Below, piece by piece: positions 1 to 7,504 of a stretch of 16,121 nucleotides of DNA. The position numbers and the translations under genes were made by a program. Origin of the DNA: REEP01 sp964517265 (lineage in GTDB: Bacteria > Pseudomonadota > Alphaproteobacteria > Rhodospirillales > Defluviicoccaceae); assembly GCA_964517265.1 (NCBI GenBank), contig CAZFBS010000055.1, forward strand, positions 1 to 16,121, given 5' to 3'. The notes under the pieces are model-generated. The model searched no databases. It saw only the letters and a list, made by a program, of their open reading frames with translations, and was not told the DNA's origin. The first letter of the stretch is position 1; every line of letters begins with the position of its first letter.

Positions 1-596
1 AGCATGGCGATATGGCCGCCCTCTTTCAAAAGCTTCAGCGCCTGCTTGGCGCCCTCGGCCCCTTTGGGGAGCATCTCGACATTGCCCGAGCGCCTGAGGT
101 CGAACAGCCATTGCAGGTGGGGATTGTTGGGCGCCCGGTAGAAGATGTTGAGCGGGGCGCCGTGGGCGGCAGCGGCAAAACCGATCACCTCCCAGTTGGC
201 GAGGTGGCCGGAGAACAGAATCCCGGGCGTGCCGTCACCGCGCATTGCATCGAAATGCTCAATCCCGACCAGTTCGACGTGGCCGTCGCCGTCGGCCATG
301 CGAAAGCGGTCGAGATGCGGGTACTCGAACGTGGTGCGTCCGAGATTGTCCCACATACCGCGGACGATGCTCTCGATCTCCCCCGGGAGCTTTTCCGGAA
401 ATGCGGCGCGCAGGTTGCTGCGCGCGACATGTGTGATGGGCAGCCAGGGTCCCAATGTACGCCCGAGCCAGCCACCGATCGCCGATGCTGCATCGAGCGG
501 TACAGCGCGTACGGCAAGATAGACTCCGCGCAGTGCCAGCGCCTCTGCGCGGTAACGCAGACGCAGGAGCAGTGGCAAGGTATCGCTACCGGGCAT
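1..596 (-). CDS. lpxL: Lipid A late acyltransferase, LpxL/HtrB family (3' part missing)
   Basis: Membrane-associated acyltransferase that adds a secondary acyl chain from acyl-ACP to Kdo-lipid A on the cytoplasmic face of the inner membrane. About 198 residues are visible and the C-terminal third lies beyond base 1. The family's HX4E catalytic motif is present as HLANWE (H131 to E136). It is preceded by GILFSG and followed by FYRAPNNPHL, both typical of the LpxL/LpxM/HtrB superfamily. The ATG at 596-594 lies inside the last codons of lpxK (11-bp overlap), so translation is probably coupled. It is the last visible gene of the msbA-DUF374-waaA-lpxK operon, which fits a late acylation step. The sequence alone cannot say whether it is the lauroyl (LpxL) or myristoyl (LpxM) type. 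Confidence 0.88.
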   Translation of the reverse strand, partial: MPGSDTLPLLLRLRYRAEALALRGVYLAVRAVPLDAASAIGGWLGRTLGPWLPITHVARSNLRAAFPEKLPGEIESIVRGMWDNLGRTTFEYPHLDRFRMADGDGHVELVGIEHFDAMRGDGTPGILFSGHLANWEVIGFAAAAHGAPLNIFYRAPNNPHLQWLFDLRRSGNVEMLPKGAEGAKQALKLLKEGGHIAM

Positions 597-1578
597 GGCG
601 GGCAAAGTTTGGGAGCAAATCGAGAATCCTCTCTAGAGCGGCTTCGTCATGCCAGACGAGGTCGATCGGGACGATCTCGATCCCGCTCCGCAGTACAGGA
701 TCAAGACGAACGAAGTCCTTCGCGGTTGTCACCGGGATCGCTCGCAGTGCATCCGCCTGGCGGACGATGGCGGCGATCTCCTTTGCCCGGTAGACATGAT
801 GGTCGGCGAACGCGTGCGCGGCCATGATGGTGCAGCCAAGTTCCTGCAGTGTGGCGAAGAACTTCTGCGGGTGACCGATGCCGGCGAACGCCACCACGGC
901 GGTCCCGGCAAGACGCTGCGTGATCTCCTTTGCCGGCTGCATCCGGGCGAACAGGACCGGCCGGGAGCCCACTTGTTCGCAAACGCCGGTTCGAGCCGGC
1001 CCGATCAGGACGACGGCATCGGCCCGCGCAAGGCCATCCGCAAGCGGCTCCCGCAAAGGGCCGGCGGGAATCATCCGTCCATTGCCGAAGCCGCGCGGCC
1101 CGTCAACAACGATGATGGCAACGTCTTTGACGACGCTTAGGTTCTGGAAGCCGTCGTCCATCACCACCGCAGTGGCGCCGGCGGAAACGGCAGCGAGAAT
1201 GCCCGCCCTGCGGTCGCGTGCGATCCAGGTCGGATACGCCTTGGCCAGCAGCAGCGGCTCGTCGCCTACCTCCGCCGCTGTGTGATGGAGCAGATCGACA
1301 CGGAGCGGTCCCGCCAGAGAACCCCCATAGCCGCGCGAGAGAAAGTGGACGGCGGCGCCGCGCCGAGTCAACCTGCGGCTAACGCTGAGCGCCACTGGCG
1401 TCTTGCCGGCTCCTCCCGCAACCAAGTTGCCGATACACAGGATCGGAAGAGGCGCTCGCCATGGATGAACTGCTCGGCTCCGCCAGCGGGCGAGGTGGCG
1501 ATATGCCGCTGCGGCCGGTGTCAGCAGTTCGGCGAGCATGCTGTCGTCATCCTGGTACCAGAACTCAGGAGTCCGCAA
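586..1578 (-). CDS. lpxK: Tetraacyldisaccharide 4'-kinase LpxK
   Basis: Inner-membrane kinase that phosphorylates the 4' position of the tetraacyl-disaccharide 1-phosphate to make lipid IVA. The P-loop GNLVAGGAGKTP lies at about residues 50-61. The LpxK signature DDGFQN and, further on, GNGRMIPAGPLREP are clear. I start it at the TTG at 1578, giving MRTPEFW, because LpxK proteins commonly open with a sequence of this kind and a GGTGGA lies just upstream. A GTG at 1587 is an alternative. Longer starts would run deep into waaA. The result is 330 residues, the usual family length. It overlaps the end of waaA by 14 bp, and the next acyltransferase starts inside its own 3' end. The TTG start may lower its translation relative to its neighbours. 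Confidence 0.93.
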   Translation of the reverse strand: MRTPEFWYQDDDSMLAELLTPAAAAYRHLARWRSRAVHPWRAPLPILCIGNLVAGGAGKTPVALSVSRRLTRRGAAVHFLSRGYGGSLAGPLRVDLLHHTAAEVGDEPLLLAKAYPTWIARDRRAGILAAVSAGATAVVMDDGFQNLSVVKDVAIIVVDGPRGFGNGRMIPAGPLREPLADGLARADAVVLIGPARTGVCEQVGSRPVLFARMQPAKEITQRLAGTAVVAFAGIGHPQKFFATLQELGCTIMAAHAFADHHVYRAKEIAAIVRQADALRAIPVTTAKDFVRLDPVLRSGIEIVPIDLVWHDEAALERILDLLPNFARHAR

Positions 1579-2860
1579 AACGTCCACCGCGTGACACCGA
1601 ATCCATGAACGGTGCGATGACATCGACAACGGCATCGAGGACACCGGCCTCAGCGACCGCCACCGCCCGTGCCGCGGCCGCTCGGCGACCCCGCTCGGCT
1701 TCGTTGCCAAGAAGGCGCGCAACCACTGTTGCCAGTTCTTCGGCCGAGCCTACGCAGTAGGAGGCTCCCGCTTTCTCAAGGCTTTCCGCGATCTGAGCAA
1801 AGTTTTCCATGTGTGGCCCGTGGACAATGGCACAGCCGAGCTGCGCCGCTTCCAGCGGGTTTTGGCCTCCTTCGCCGGACAGCGATTTGCCGATGAAGGC
1901 AATTGGCGTAAGCCGATAAAACAGGCCGAGCTCGCCGATAGTATCGGCGACATAAACCTCCGTTTCCGGCGTGACCGGTTCGCCCGCTGCCCGCCTTGCA
2001 ACAGTGAGTCCGGAGCCGCCAAGAACAGTGGCAATCACCCGGCCCCGCTCCGGATGTCTCGGCACGATGACTGTGAGCAGATCCTTGCGCCGATCCCGGA
2101 GCCGCCGGTGCGCTTCGCCGGCGATTTCTTCCTCGCCCGGGTGGGTACTTGCCGCGAGCCAGCGCGGCCGCTCGCCTAAAATGGTTTGCAGCTCGATGAT
2201 CGCGTCTGCTCGTGCGGGCAGTGGCGGTGCGGCATACTTGAGATTGCCGCGGCATCCGGCCCCGGGCGCGCCTAGCGCACGCAGTCGTTCCGCATCGGCT
2301 TCGGTCTGGCCAAGACAGACGGTAAACCCGGACAAAAGACGTCTGATGATCCTGTGGTGGCGCCCCCATCCGGCATAAGAGCGTGGCGAGATCCGGCCTT
2401 GAACCAGAATCATCGGAATACCTCGCCGCGCCGTCTCGCTGACCAGGTTCGGCCAGAATTCCGATTCCGACCAGATTGCCAAATCGGGGCGCCAGTGGTC
2501 GAGAAAACGCCGGACGTACCTCATCCGGTCGACGGGAACGTATTGATGGAATGCGCCCTCGGGCAGGCGCTCGGCCATTACCTGAGCGGAAGTTACCGTG
2601 CCGGTCGTCAAAAGGATGGTATGGCCGGGCCAAAGCTGGCGCATCCGCTCGATCAGCGGCAGTAGCGAAAGACTCTCGCCGATGCTGGCAGCGTGCATCC
2701 AGACAAGGCGCCCGGCCGCCCGGGGCTGACGGGCAATGCCAAGGCGTTCCTCGAAGCGCTGCGGGTCTTCCTTGCCGCTGGCGCGGCGGCGCGCGAGGTA
2801 GAGCCGAATGAGCGGCCCGCCCAGGGTGGTCGTCGCACGATAAAGGCTGAGCTCCATCAT
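1565..2860 (-). CDS. waaA: 3-deoxy-D-manno-octulosonic acid (Kdo) transferase WaaA, GT30
   Basis: Transfers Kdo from CMP-Kdo to lipid IVA at the inner membrane, the first step of LPS inner-core assembly. The protein is 431 residues, normal for the family. The N-terminal segment includes the WMHAASIGE motif (about 54-62), whose Glu is the presumed catalytic base. The C-terminal half has the family hallmark FIGKSLSGEGGQNPLEAA, where CMP-Kdo is bound. An N-terminal hydrophobic/basic stretch is consistent with membrane anchoring. The ATG at 2860 overlaps the TGA of the upstream DUF374 gene (ATGA, 4 bp), and its 3' end overlaps the lpxK start. The number of Kdo units it adds (one or two) cannot be read from the sequence. 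Confidence 0.95.
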   Translation of the reverse strand: MMELSLYRATTTLGGPLIRLYLARRRASGKEDPQRFEERLGIARQPRAAGRLVWMHAASIGESLSLLPLIERMRQLWPGHTILLTTGTVTSAQVMAERLPEGAFHQYVPVDRMRYVRRFLDHWRPDLAIWSESEFWPNLVSETARRGIPMILVQGRISPRSYAGWGRHHRIIRRLLSGFTVCLGQTEADAERLRALGAPGAGCRGNLKYAAPPLPARADAIIELQTILGERPRWLAASTHPGEEEIAGEAHRRLRDRRKDLLTVIVPRHPERGRVIATVLGGSGLTVARRAAGEPVTPETEVYVADTIGELGLFYRLTPIAFIGKSLSGEGGQNPLEAAQLGCAIVHGPHMENFAQIAESLEKAGASYCVGSAEELATVVARLLGNEAERGRRAAAARAVAVAEAGVLDAVVDVIAPFMDSVSRGGRFADS

Positions 2861-3579
2861 GCGGCGCCCTCCCGCAGCGGCGCCGGTTCGACAGCTGGAT
2901 AACCCATCATCCGGTCAGCGTCGGCGGTGATGTCGTTTAGCCGGCGCTCGAGAAGGGCGCGAAGGTGCTCCAGTTGCCCGCCGTCGGCGGCTCTCGGCAC
3001 GTCGATGGGCTCACCATAGATCACTACGCCACGACTGAACGGAAAAACAAGCACGAGCCGATCCCACGACGCCATTATTCGCCGCGGACGAACGCCGAAC
3101 GAGACTGGAAACAGCGGCGCTCCCGAAAGCTGAGCCAGCCGAATCGCGCCTATCTGCGCACGCATCCGCGGCCCCCGCGGACCGTCGGGCGTGATGCCGA
3201 TGCTCTCGCCCGACGCCAGAATCGCCAGCAACCGGCGGACCGCGGGCGATCCGCCCCGCGTGGACGAGCCGGTGACGGTGTCAACGCCGAAGCGGGCGAT
3301 GATACCGGCGATCAGGCGTCCATCGCGATGCTGCGAAATCAACATCTGGCGCCGCTGCGACCATCGCCAGGCATACAGCATCATCAGCAGCCGTCCGTGC
3401 CAGAAGCACGCGATCACCGGCTGGCCGCCGGTCACATATTGGCCCATGCTGTCGCTGCCGAGCAGCGTCCAGCGGCCGGTAGCGTAGACCAAGCGCAGAT
3501 AGCCGGCGGCGAGGGCACACACCATCTCTCGCACCATGGGCCGCGCCATCAGGGTCTTCAGAAATTTCACGGCTTGCAC
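2857..3579 (-). CDS. DUF374 lysophospholipid acyltransferase-like protein
   Basis: A DUF374 protein (about 240 residues), a branch of the glycerolipid acyltransferase-like superfamily often encoded next to waaA or lipid A genes in alphaproteobacteria. Visible features are FWHGRLLMM (59-67), SQHRDGRLIA (82-91), GSSTRGGSPA (104-113) and ITPDGPRGPR (129-138), all typical of DUF374. An N-terminal hydrophobic helix is likely. Its exact substrate is not established; a role in lipid A or membrane lipid acylation is inferred from fold and location. The start is GTG at 3579. A second in-frame GTG three codons later (MKFLKTL) has better spacing from the upstream GAGGGTAGG and may be the true start. It lies 6 bp after the msbA stop and overlaps waaA by 4 bp. 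Confidence 0.85.
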   Translation of the reverse strand: MQAVKFLKTLMARPMVREMVCALAAGYLRLVYATGRWTLLGSDSMGQYVTGGQPVIACFWHGRLLMMLYAWRWSQRRQMLISQHRDGRLIAGIIARFGVDTVTGSSTRGGSPAVRRLLAILASGESIGITPDGPRGPRMRAQIGAIRLAQLSGAPLFPVSFGVRPRRIMASWDRLVLVFPFSRGVVIYGEPIDVPRAADGGQLEHLRALLERRLNDITADADRMMGYPAVEPAPLREGAA

Positions 3580-3585
3580 CTACCC

Positions 3586-5391
3586 TCACGCCTGGGCGGC
3601 GCGGATGCCGCCGGGCAGGGCTTGTTCATCGGCGGACTGCAGCGCGTAGAGGCGCGCATAGAGGCCGCCGCGCGCGAGCAACTCGGCATGAGTTCCCATC
3701 TCGACGACGCACCCACGCTCCATCACATAGATGATATCGGCGCTGACTACGGTCGATAGGCGATGGGCGATCACCAGGGTCGTCCGGTCCCGCATCAGTT
3801 CGGCCAGAGCGGCCTGGACGTAGCGTTCGGATTCGGCATCAAGAGCGGACGTGGCCTCGTCGAGTAGCAGAATCGGTGAATTTTTGAGGACCGCGCGCGC
3901 GATCGCGAGGCGCTGCCGCTGACCGCCCGACAGCTTGATCCCCTGCTCGCCGACGACGGTGTTATAACCTTTGGGCAGCGCTGCAATGAACGATTCAGCG
4001 CCTGCCCGCCGCGCCGCAGCGGCAATCTCGGCATCATCGGCTCCCTCTCGCCCATAGGCAATGTTTGCCCGGATGGTGTCGTCGAACAGGATGATTTCCT
4101 GGCTGACCAGGGCGATCTGCCGGCGCAGCGAAGCCAGCGTCACATCGCGTACGTCGACGCCGTCGATCAGCACCCGGCCGGCGGTAACATCATAGAAGCG
4201 CGGGATCAAGTTGAGCGCTGTGGATTTGCCGGCGCCGGAAGGGCCGACGAGAGCGGCCACCTTTCCCGCTGGCACCAGGAGCGAAAGATCGTTCAGCACG
4301 GCCTTTCCGGTGCCATAGGCGAACGAGACGTTCTCGAAGCGAATACTGCCTTCGCGGACGGCAAGGACACCGGCGTCGGGCTTCTCCTTCATCGACGGTG
4401 GGGTATCGAGCAGGTCGAACAGACGCTCGGCCCCGGCAAGCCCCTCCTGCAGGGTCGCATTCAGGTTGGCGAGGCGCTTCATCGGCTCGTAGGCCAGCAA
4501 CAGGGCTGTAATGAAGGAAAAAAATGATCCGGGACTGGTCTGATCCTGAATGACCCGAAAGCCGCCGTAGACAACGACCAGCGCGATGGCGATGCCGCCG
4601 AGCGTCTCCATGATTGGCCGGGAAGCCGCGCGGATACGGGCCGAGCGGAACGTCAGTCGATAGATCCGTCCGACCAGTGTTTCGACGCGGTGCGTCTCGT
4701 AGGCTTCCATGCCGTAGGACTTGACCACCCGAATGCCCTGGAAGGTTTGTTCCAGCAGCGTCGTCATCTGCCCAATTTCCTGCTGCGTGTTGGCGGTTAC
4801 CTTGCGCATCCGCCGGCCGAGACGGACAATCGGCAGGATTGCCAGCGGAAAGACGAAACAGGAGATCAGCGCCAGTTCCCAGTCCTGAATGAAGAGAATT
4901 GCGATCAGCCCGATCAGCGACAGCAGATCCTTGCCCAGGCTGGTCAGAACGTCGGACACGGCAGCACGCATCATCTGGATGTCGATCACGAAGCGGGAAA
5001 CCAGCCCACCGGTGCTATGGGCGTGGAAAAAAGCGAGGTCCATGTGGGAGAGGTGACGAAACAGTCGGTTCTGGGTATCGGCGACAATGCGCAGACCGAC
5101 GGCGCTCATCAGAGTCGCCTGTCCGTAGTTGGCAAGCCCCTTGACCAGGAAGGTGGCGAGAATGGCGAACCCGACCAGCCACAAGGCGTCCAGCCGCTTG
5201 GCGACGAATACCTCGTTGACGACGGGCTCCATCAGCCAGGCGCTGAGCGCGGTGGTCCCTGCGACGAGCGCCATGAAGAAGAGGGCGAGCGCCAGCCAGC
5301 CGAGGTAGGGGCGGACGTACTCACGAATCAGCCGTTGCACAAGCTGCTGGGTCGAGTGGTGCCGGCGGGGGCTGAGGGGGCTGAGGGTCAA
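3586..5391 (-). CDS. msbA: MsbA-like ABC exporter (lipid A flippase), TMD-NBD half transporter
   Basis: Homodimeric ABC half-transporter of 601 residues, most likely flipping Kdo-lipid A (core) across the inner membrane. The N-terminal six-helix transmembrane domain covers about residues 25-325. The nucleotide-binding domain has Walker A GPSGAGKST (383-391), Q-loop Q431, signature LSGGQ (487-491), Walker B ILLLDE (507-512) and switch His543. As first gene of the lipid A/Kdo operon it is far more likely to be an LPS exporter than a drug pump, though sequence alone cannot fix the cargo. The start is the TTG at 5391, since an in-frame stop lies only a few codons upstream. An internal GTG at codon 18 is the next alternative. 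Transcription probably starts in the 145 bp upstream, where no clear promoter was recognised. Confidence 0.92.
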   Translation of the reverse strand: MTLSPLSPRRHHSTQQLVQRLIREYVRPYLGWLALALFFMALVAGTTALSAWLMEPVVNEVFVAKRLDALWLVGFAILATFLVKGLANYGQATLMSAVGLRIVADTQNRLFRHLSHMDLAFFHAHSTGGLVSRFVIDIQMMRAAVSDVLTSLGKDLLSLIGLIAILFIQDWELALISCFVFPLAILPIVRLGRRMRKVTANTQQEIGQMTTLLEQTFQGIRVVKSYGMEAYETHRVETLVGRIYRLTFRSARIRAASRPIMETLGGIAIALVVVYGGFRVIQDQTSPGSFFSFITALLLAYEPMKRLANLNATLQEGLAGAERLFDLLDTPPSMKEKPDAGVLAVREGSIRFENVSFAYGTGKAVLNDLSLLVPAGKVAALVGPSGAGKSTALNLIPRFYDVTAGRVLIDGVDVRDVTLASLRRQIALVSQEIILFDDTIRANIAYGREGADDAEIAAAARRAGAESFIAALPKGYNTVVGEQGIKLSGGQRQRLAIARAVLKNSPILLLDEATSALDAESERYVQAALAELMRDRTTLVIAHRLSTVVSADIIYVMERGCVVEMGTHAELLARGGLYARLYALQSADEQALPGGIRAAQA

Positions 5392-5536
5392 GGATCCGTT
5401 CGTTTCGGATTATCGCAAAGAGTGAAGAGGAACGCCCTTCACATAGCACGCCATCACCACCATCGCCAATGACGCCGCTCCCGCCGAAGAGTCGCGGAGG
5501 GAAGCAGGAGAATCTGTCCGTTTTTGCCGCACACCA

Positions 5537-6535
5537 TCAACTCGACACGACGAGGTTGTCGAGGAACTGCCGGACGCTGCGATCCCAGGAGAAGGTTTCG
5601 GCATGGGCCCGGCAGTGCTCAGGCGGAATGGCGAGCGCGGCAGTCACGGCGACAGCGAGATCGTCATCCAGTACGCCGGCGCCGGAATGATTAATTACAT
5701 CGAGCGGTCCCGGGACCGGATAGGCGGCAACAGGTACCCCGCAAGCCAAAGCCTCCAGCATGACGAGACCGAAGGTGTCGGTGCGGCTCGGGAAAACGAA
5801 CACGTCGGCGGCGGCGTAGTGCTGCGCCAGATCCTCCCCCACCTTCTTTCCGAGGAATTTGGCTTCCGGATAGCGCGCCTCCAGTTCCGTTCGTTGCGGT
5901 CCTTCCCCGATAACCACCTTGGTGCCCTCCAGCGGCAGCCGCAGGAAATCTTCGATGTTTTTCTCTACCGCGATGCGGCCGACAGAAAGGGCGATCGGCC
6001 GCTTATACGGCATCAGGGTCTTTACCCGCGGGCGAAACTGGTCGGTGTCGACGCCACGAGTCCACCGCTGGATCGCGGGAAACCCCCGGGACCTTAAATC
6101 GTCCTCGATGCTTTGGGTGGCCACCATGATGGTTGCCGACGGCGCATGGAAGCGGCGTAGGATCGGGTAGCTCATGCCAAGCGGGATCCGCCAGCGTGCA
6201 TGAAGATACTGAGGAAAGCGGGTGTGAAATGCAGTTGTGAACGGCCGCCCGTGCCGGAGGCACCACGACCGCGCCATCCAGCCGAGGGGTCCTTCGGTGG
6301 CGATGTGCACGGCATCGGCGCGAAACGCCATAATGCGCCGGCCGATCACCGCCGGCCGCGTCATCGCCAGCCGGATCTCCGGATAGGAAGGGCAGGGCAC
6401 GGTGCGGAAGGCTTCGGGGGTGATGAACAGGCACTCATGGCCGAGCGCCTCGAGAGCAAGCCTCAAGGTTTCAAGCGTGCGAACGACACCATTGACTTGA
6501 GGAAACCAGGCGTCGGTGACGACGACGATTCGCAT
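5537..6535 (-). CDS. agt: GT4 glycosyltransferase, Agt-like (diacylglycerol glycosyltransferase)
   Basis: Retaining GT-B glycosyltransferase of 332 residues. The N-terminus RIVVVTDAWFPQVNGVVRTL is the classic GT4 acceptor-domain start and supports the ATG at 6535. The donor domain begins near residue 180 (IALSVGRIAVEKN). The sugar-nucleotide motif is DTFGLVMLE (253-261), with Asp in place of the first Glu of EX7E, as seen in the SQD2/MgtA/Agt-like branch. The gene overlaps the 3' end of the PlcP-like gene by 73 bp. In marine and soil alphaproteobacteria this gene pair replaces phospholipids with glycolipids under phosphate stress: PlcP releases diacylglycerol and Agt adds glucose or glucuronate. 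The sugar donor here is unknown, and another glycolipid or glycan role is possible. Confidence 0.8.
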   Translation of the reverse strand: MRIVVVTDAWFPQVNGVVRTLETLRLALEALGHECLFITPEAFRTVPCPSYPEIRLAMTRPAVIGRRIMAFRADAVHIATEGPLGWMARSWCLRHGRPFTTAFHTRFPQYLHARWRIPLGMSYPILRRFHAPSATIMVATQSIEDDLRSRGFPAIQRWTRGVDTDQFRPRVKTLMPYKRPIALSVGRIAVEKNIEDFLRLPLEGTKVVIGEGPQRTELEARYPEAKFLGKKVGEDLAQHYAAADVFVFPSRTDTFGLVMLEALACGVPVAAYPVPGPLDVINHSGAGVLDDDLAVAVTAALAIPPEHCRAHAETFSWDRSVRQFLDNLVVSS

Positions 6536-7326
6536 TCGGCAGTCTCAAGAGTGGGAAGGAGGGGAGCGGCGCTGAGATCTGCCCACCAGAGGATCTCCAG
6601 CCGACCATCATCGTGTTCAACGAGGGCCGTGCAGCTTTCGACCCAGTCGCCGTCGTTGCAGTACACGATTCCGTCGATCGTGCGGATCTCAGCAGTATGG
6701 ATATGTCCGCAAATGACACCATCCGCCCTGCGTCGCCGCGCTTCGGCGACGACCGCATGCTCGTAATTGCTGATATATTCGACCGCGTTCTTGACTTTGT
6801 GCTTGAGATAGGCCGAGAGCGACCAGTAAGAGAACCCGAGCTTGCGGCGGATGATGTTGAACCCAGTGTTCACTTTTAAGACACTATTGTACGCGGTATC
6901 GCCAAGGATCGCCAGCCAGCGGGCATACTTGACGACGCCGTCGAACTGATCGCCATGGATGACGAGGAACCGTCGCCCGTCGGCGGTGGTGTGGAAGGCT
7001 TCCTTCAAAACCACCACCCGGCCGAACCGGTGGCGGGCGAAGTCGCGAAAATGTTCGTCGTGATTGCCCGGGATATAGATCACGCGGGTGCCCTTACGGG
7101 CCTTGCGCAGTAGCTTTTGCACGACATCGTTGTGCGCCTGCCGCCAATACCAGGTTTTCTTCAGCCGCCACAGATCGAAGATGTCACCGACCAGATAGAG
7201 ATACTCACTCTCGGTCCGGCGCAGGAAGTTCAAAAGCATCTCGGCATTACAGCCTCTCGTTCCCAAATGAATGTCAGAAATCCAAATGGATCGGTAGCGA
7301 AAAGATGTTCGTGAAATGGCATTCAT
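6463..7326 (-). CDS. plcP: Calcineurin-fold metallophosphoesterase, PlcP-like (LpxH-related family)
   Basis: A 287-residue dinuclear-metal phosphoesterase of the COG2908 type. The metal ligands are all visible: SDIH (D18, H20), GDIFD (D48, D51), GNHDE (N88, H89), IHGDQFD (H124) and GHIHT (H208, H210). Generic pipelines often label it UDP-2,3-diacylglucosamine diphosphatase. Its pairing with an Agt-like GT4 gene points instead to PlcP, the phosphate-stress phospholipase C described in Sinorhizobium and marine bacteria, which cuts phospholipids to diacylglycerol. It contains a long insert (about 125-200, YARWLAILGDTAYNS onward) that probably caps the active site. The start is ATG at 7326, preceded by GGTGGA. 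Its Ser-rich C-terminal tail (after 250) overlaps the next gene. An LpxH-like role remains possible, but alphaproteobacteria commonly use LpxI for that step. Confidence 0.8.
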   Translation of the reverse strand: MNAISRTSFRYRSIWISDIHLGTRGCNAEMLLNFLRRTESEYLYLVGDIFDLWRLKKTWYWRQAHNDVVQKLLRKARKGTRVIYIPGNHDEHFRDFARHRFGRVVVLKEAFHTTADGRRFLVIHGDQFDGVVKYARWLAILGDTAYNSVLKVNTGFNIIRRKLGFSYWSLSAYLKHKVKNAVEYISNYEHAVVAEARRRRADGVICGHIHTAEIRTIDGIVYCNDGDWVESCTALVEHDDGRLEILWWADLSAAPLLPTLETAECESSSSPTPGFLKSMVSFARLKP

Positions 7327-7382
7327 AAATCCACCAATAACGGATTAGGATGTCTTGTGCTATCGACCGGTGTGCTATTTAT

Positions 7383-7392
7383 AAAACGTTTT
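7383..7392. repeat. Perfect 10-bp palindrome AAAACGTTTT
   Basis: The palindrome lies within the divergent promoter region, overlapping the likely -10 zone of the minus-strand plcP-agt unit. It could be an operator, or a chance product of an AT-rich promoter. Confidence 0.4.
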
Positions 7393-7406
7393 GAAATCTG
7401 CCTACA

Positions 7407-7418
7407 GTTATCGATAAC
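7407..7418. repeat. Perfect 12-bp palindrome GTTATCGATAAC (candidate operator)
   Basis: A complete dyad centred on ATCGAT, immediately left of the first Pho-like half site. A 12-bp perfect palindrome in a 178-bp intergenic region suggests a homodimeric regulator site, but no regulator gene is present in the window to pair it with. Confidence 0.45.
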
Positions 7419-7440
7419 GTGTCATAGAAAATTCCATTTT

Positions 7441-7458
7441 CTGTCTTTTATTTTTCAC
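7441..7458 (+). promoter_or_regulatory. Candidate PhoB (Pho) box
   Basis: CTGTCTT-TTAT-TTTTCAC compared with the consensus CTGTCAT-N4-CTGTCAC: the first heptamer differs at one position and the second ends in TCAC, with an AT spacer of the right length. Another TGTCAT lies exactly 22 bp upstream, as expected for tandem PhoB sites. It points toward the lipid kinase gene, 46 bp before its start. Whether it also acts on the divergent plcP is uncertain. Confidence 0.42.
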
Positions 7459-7489
7459 TTGTCATCTGGATGTTTTCTGCGAAATGCCC

Positions 7490-7496
7490 AAAGGAG
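7490..7496 (+). promoter_or_regulatory. Strong Shine-Dalgarno AAAGGAG deciding a GTG start
   Basis: AAAGGAG lies 8 nt before the GTG at 7505. It fixes the start of the diacylglycerol kinase at this non-ATG codon rather than at the next internal Met, which is inside the conserved domain. Confidence 0.8.
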
Positions 7497-7504
7497 TGTG
7501 ATCC

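Larger units (their letters stand above)
7327..7504. promoter_or_regulatory. AT-rich divergent promoter region between plcP-agt and the lipid kinase
   Basis: This 178-bp region separates two divergently transcribed units and is much more AT-rich than its surroundings. On the plus strand it holds half-site-like heptamers at 11-bp spacing: GTGTCAT (7419-7425), a degenerate AATTCCA-like site (7430-7436), CTGTCTT (7441-7447) and TTTTCAC (7452-7458). The last two form an 18-bp element resembling the PhoB box (CTGTCAT-N4-CTGTCAC). It also contains two perfect palindromes, GTTATCGATAAC and AAAACGTTTT. On the minus strand TATAAAT (about 7379-7385) could be a -10 for plcP. Promoter positions are inferred from pattern only. 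Confidence 0.55.

Noticed and set aside
12..827. Plus-strand open frame across the acyltransferase and lpxK
   Set aside because: Opposite to two well-conserved lipid A genes; no protein motif.
5422..5442. Short inverted repeat GTGAAG / CTTCAC upstream of msbA
   Set aside because: Six base pairs, extendable only past a bulge; expected by chance and with no clear role.
4690..5472. Plus-strand open frame opposite msbA (260 codons)
   Set aside because: Gln/Glu/Gly/His-rich shadow of the ABC transporter membrane domain with no ribosome-binding site.
6463..7326. Assignment of the phosphoesterase as LpxH of the lipid A pathway
   Set aside because: The pairing with an Agt-like GT4, the divergent lipid kinase and the Pho-like sites fit PlcP better. 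LpxH is not ruled out by motifs alone.
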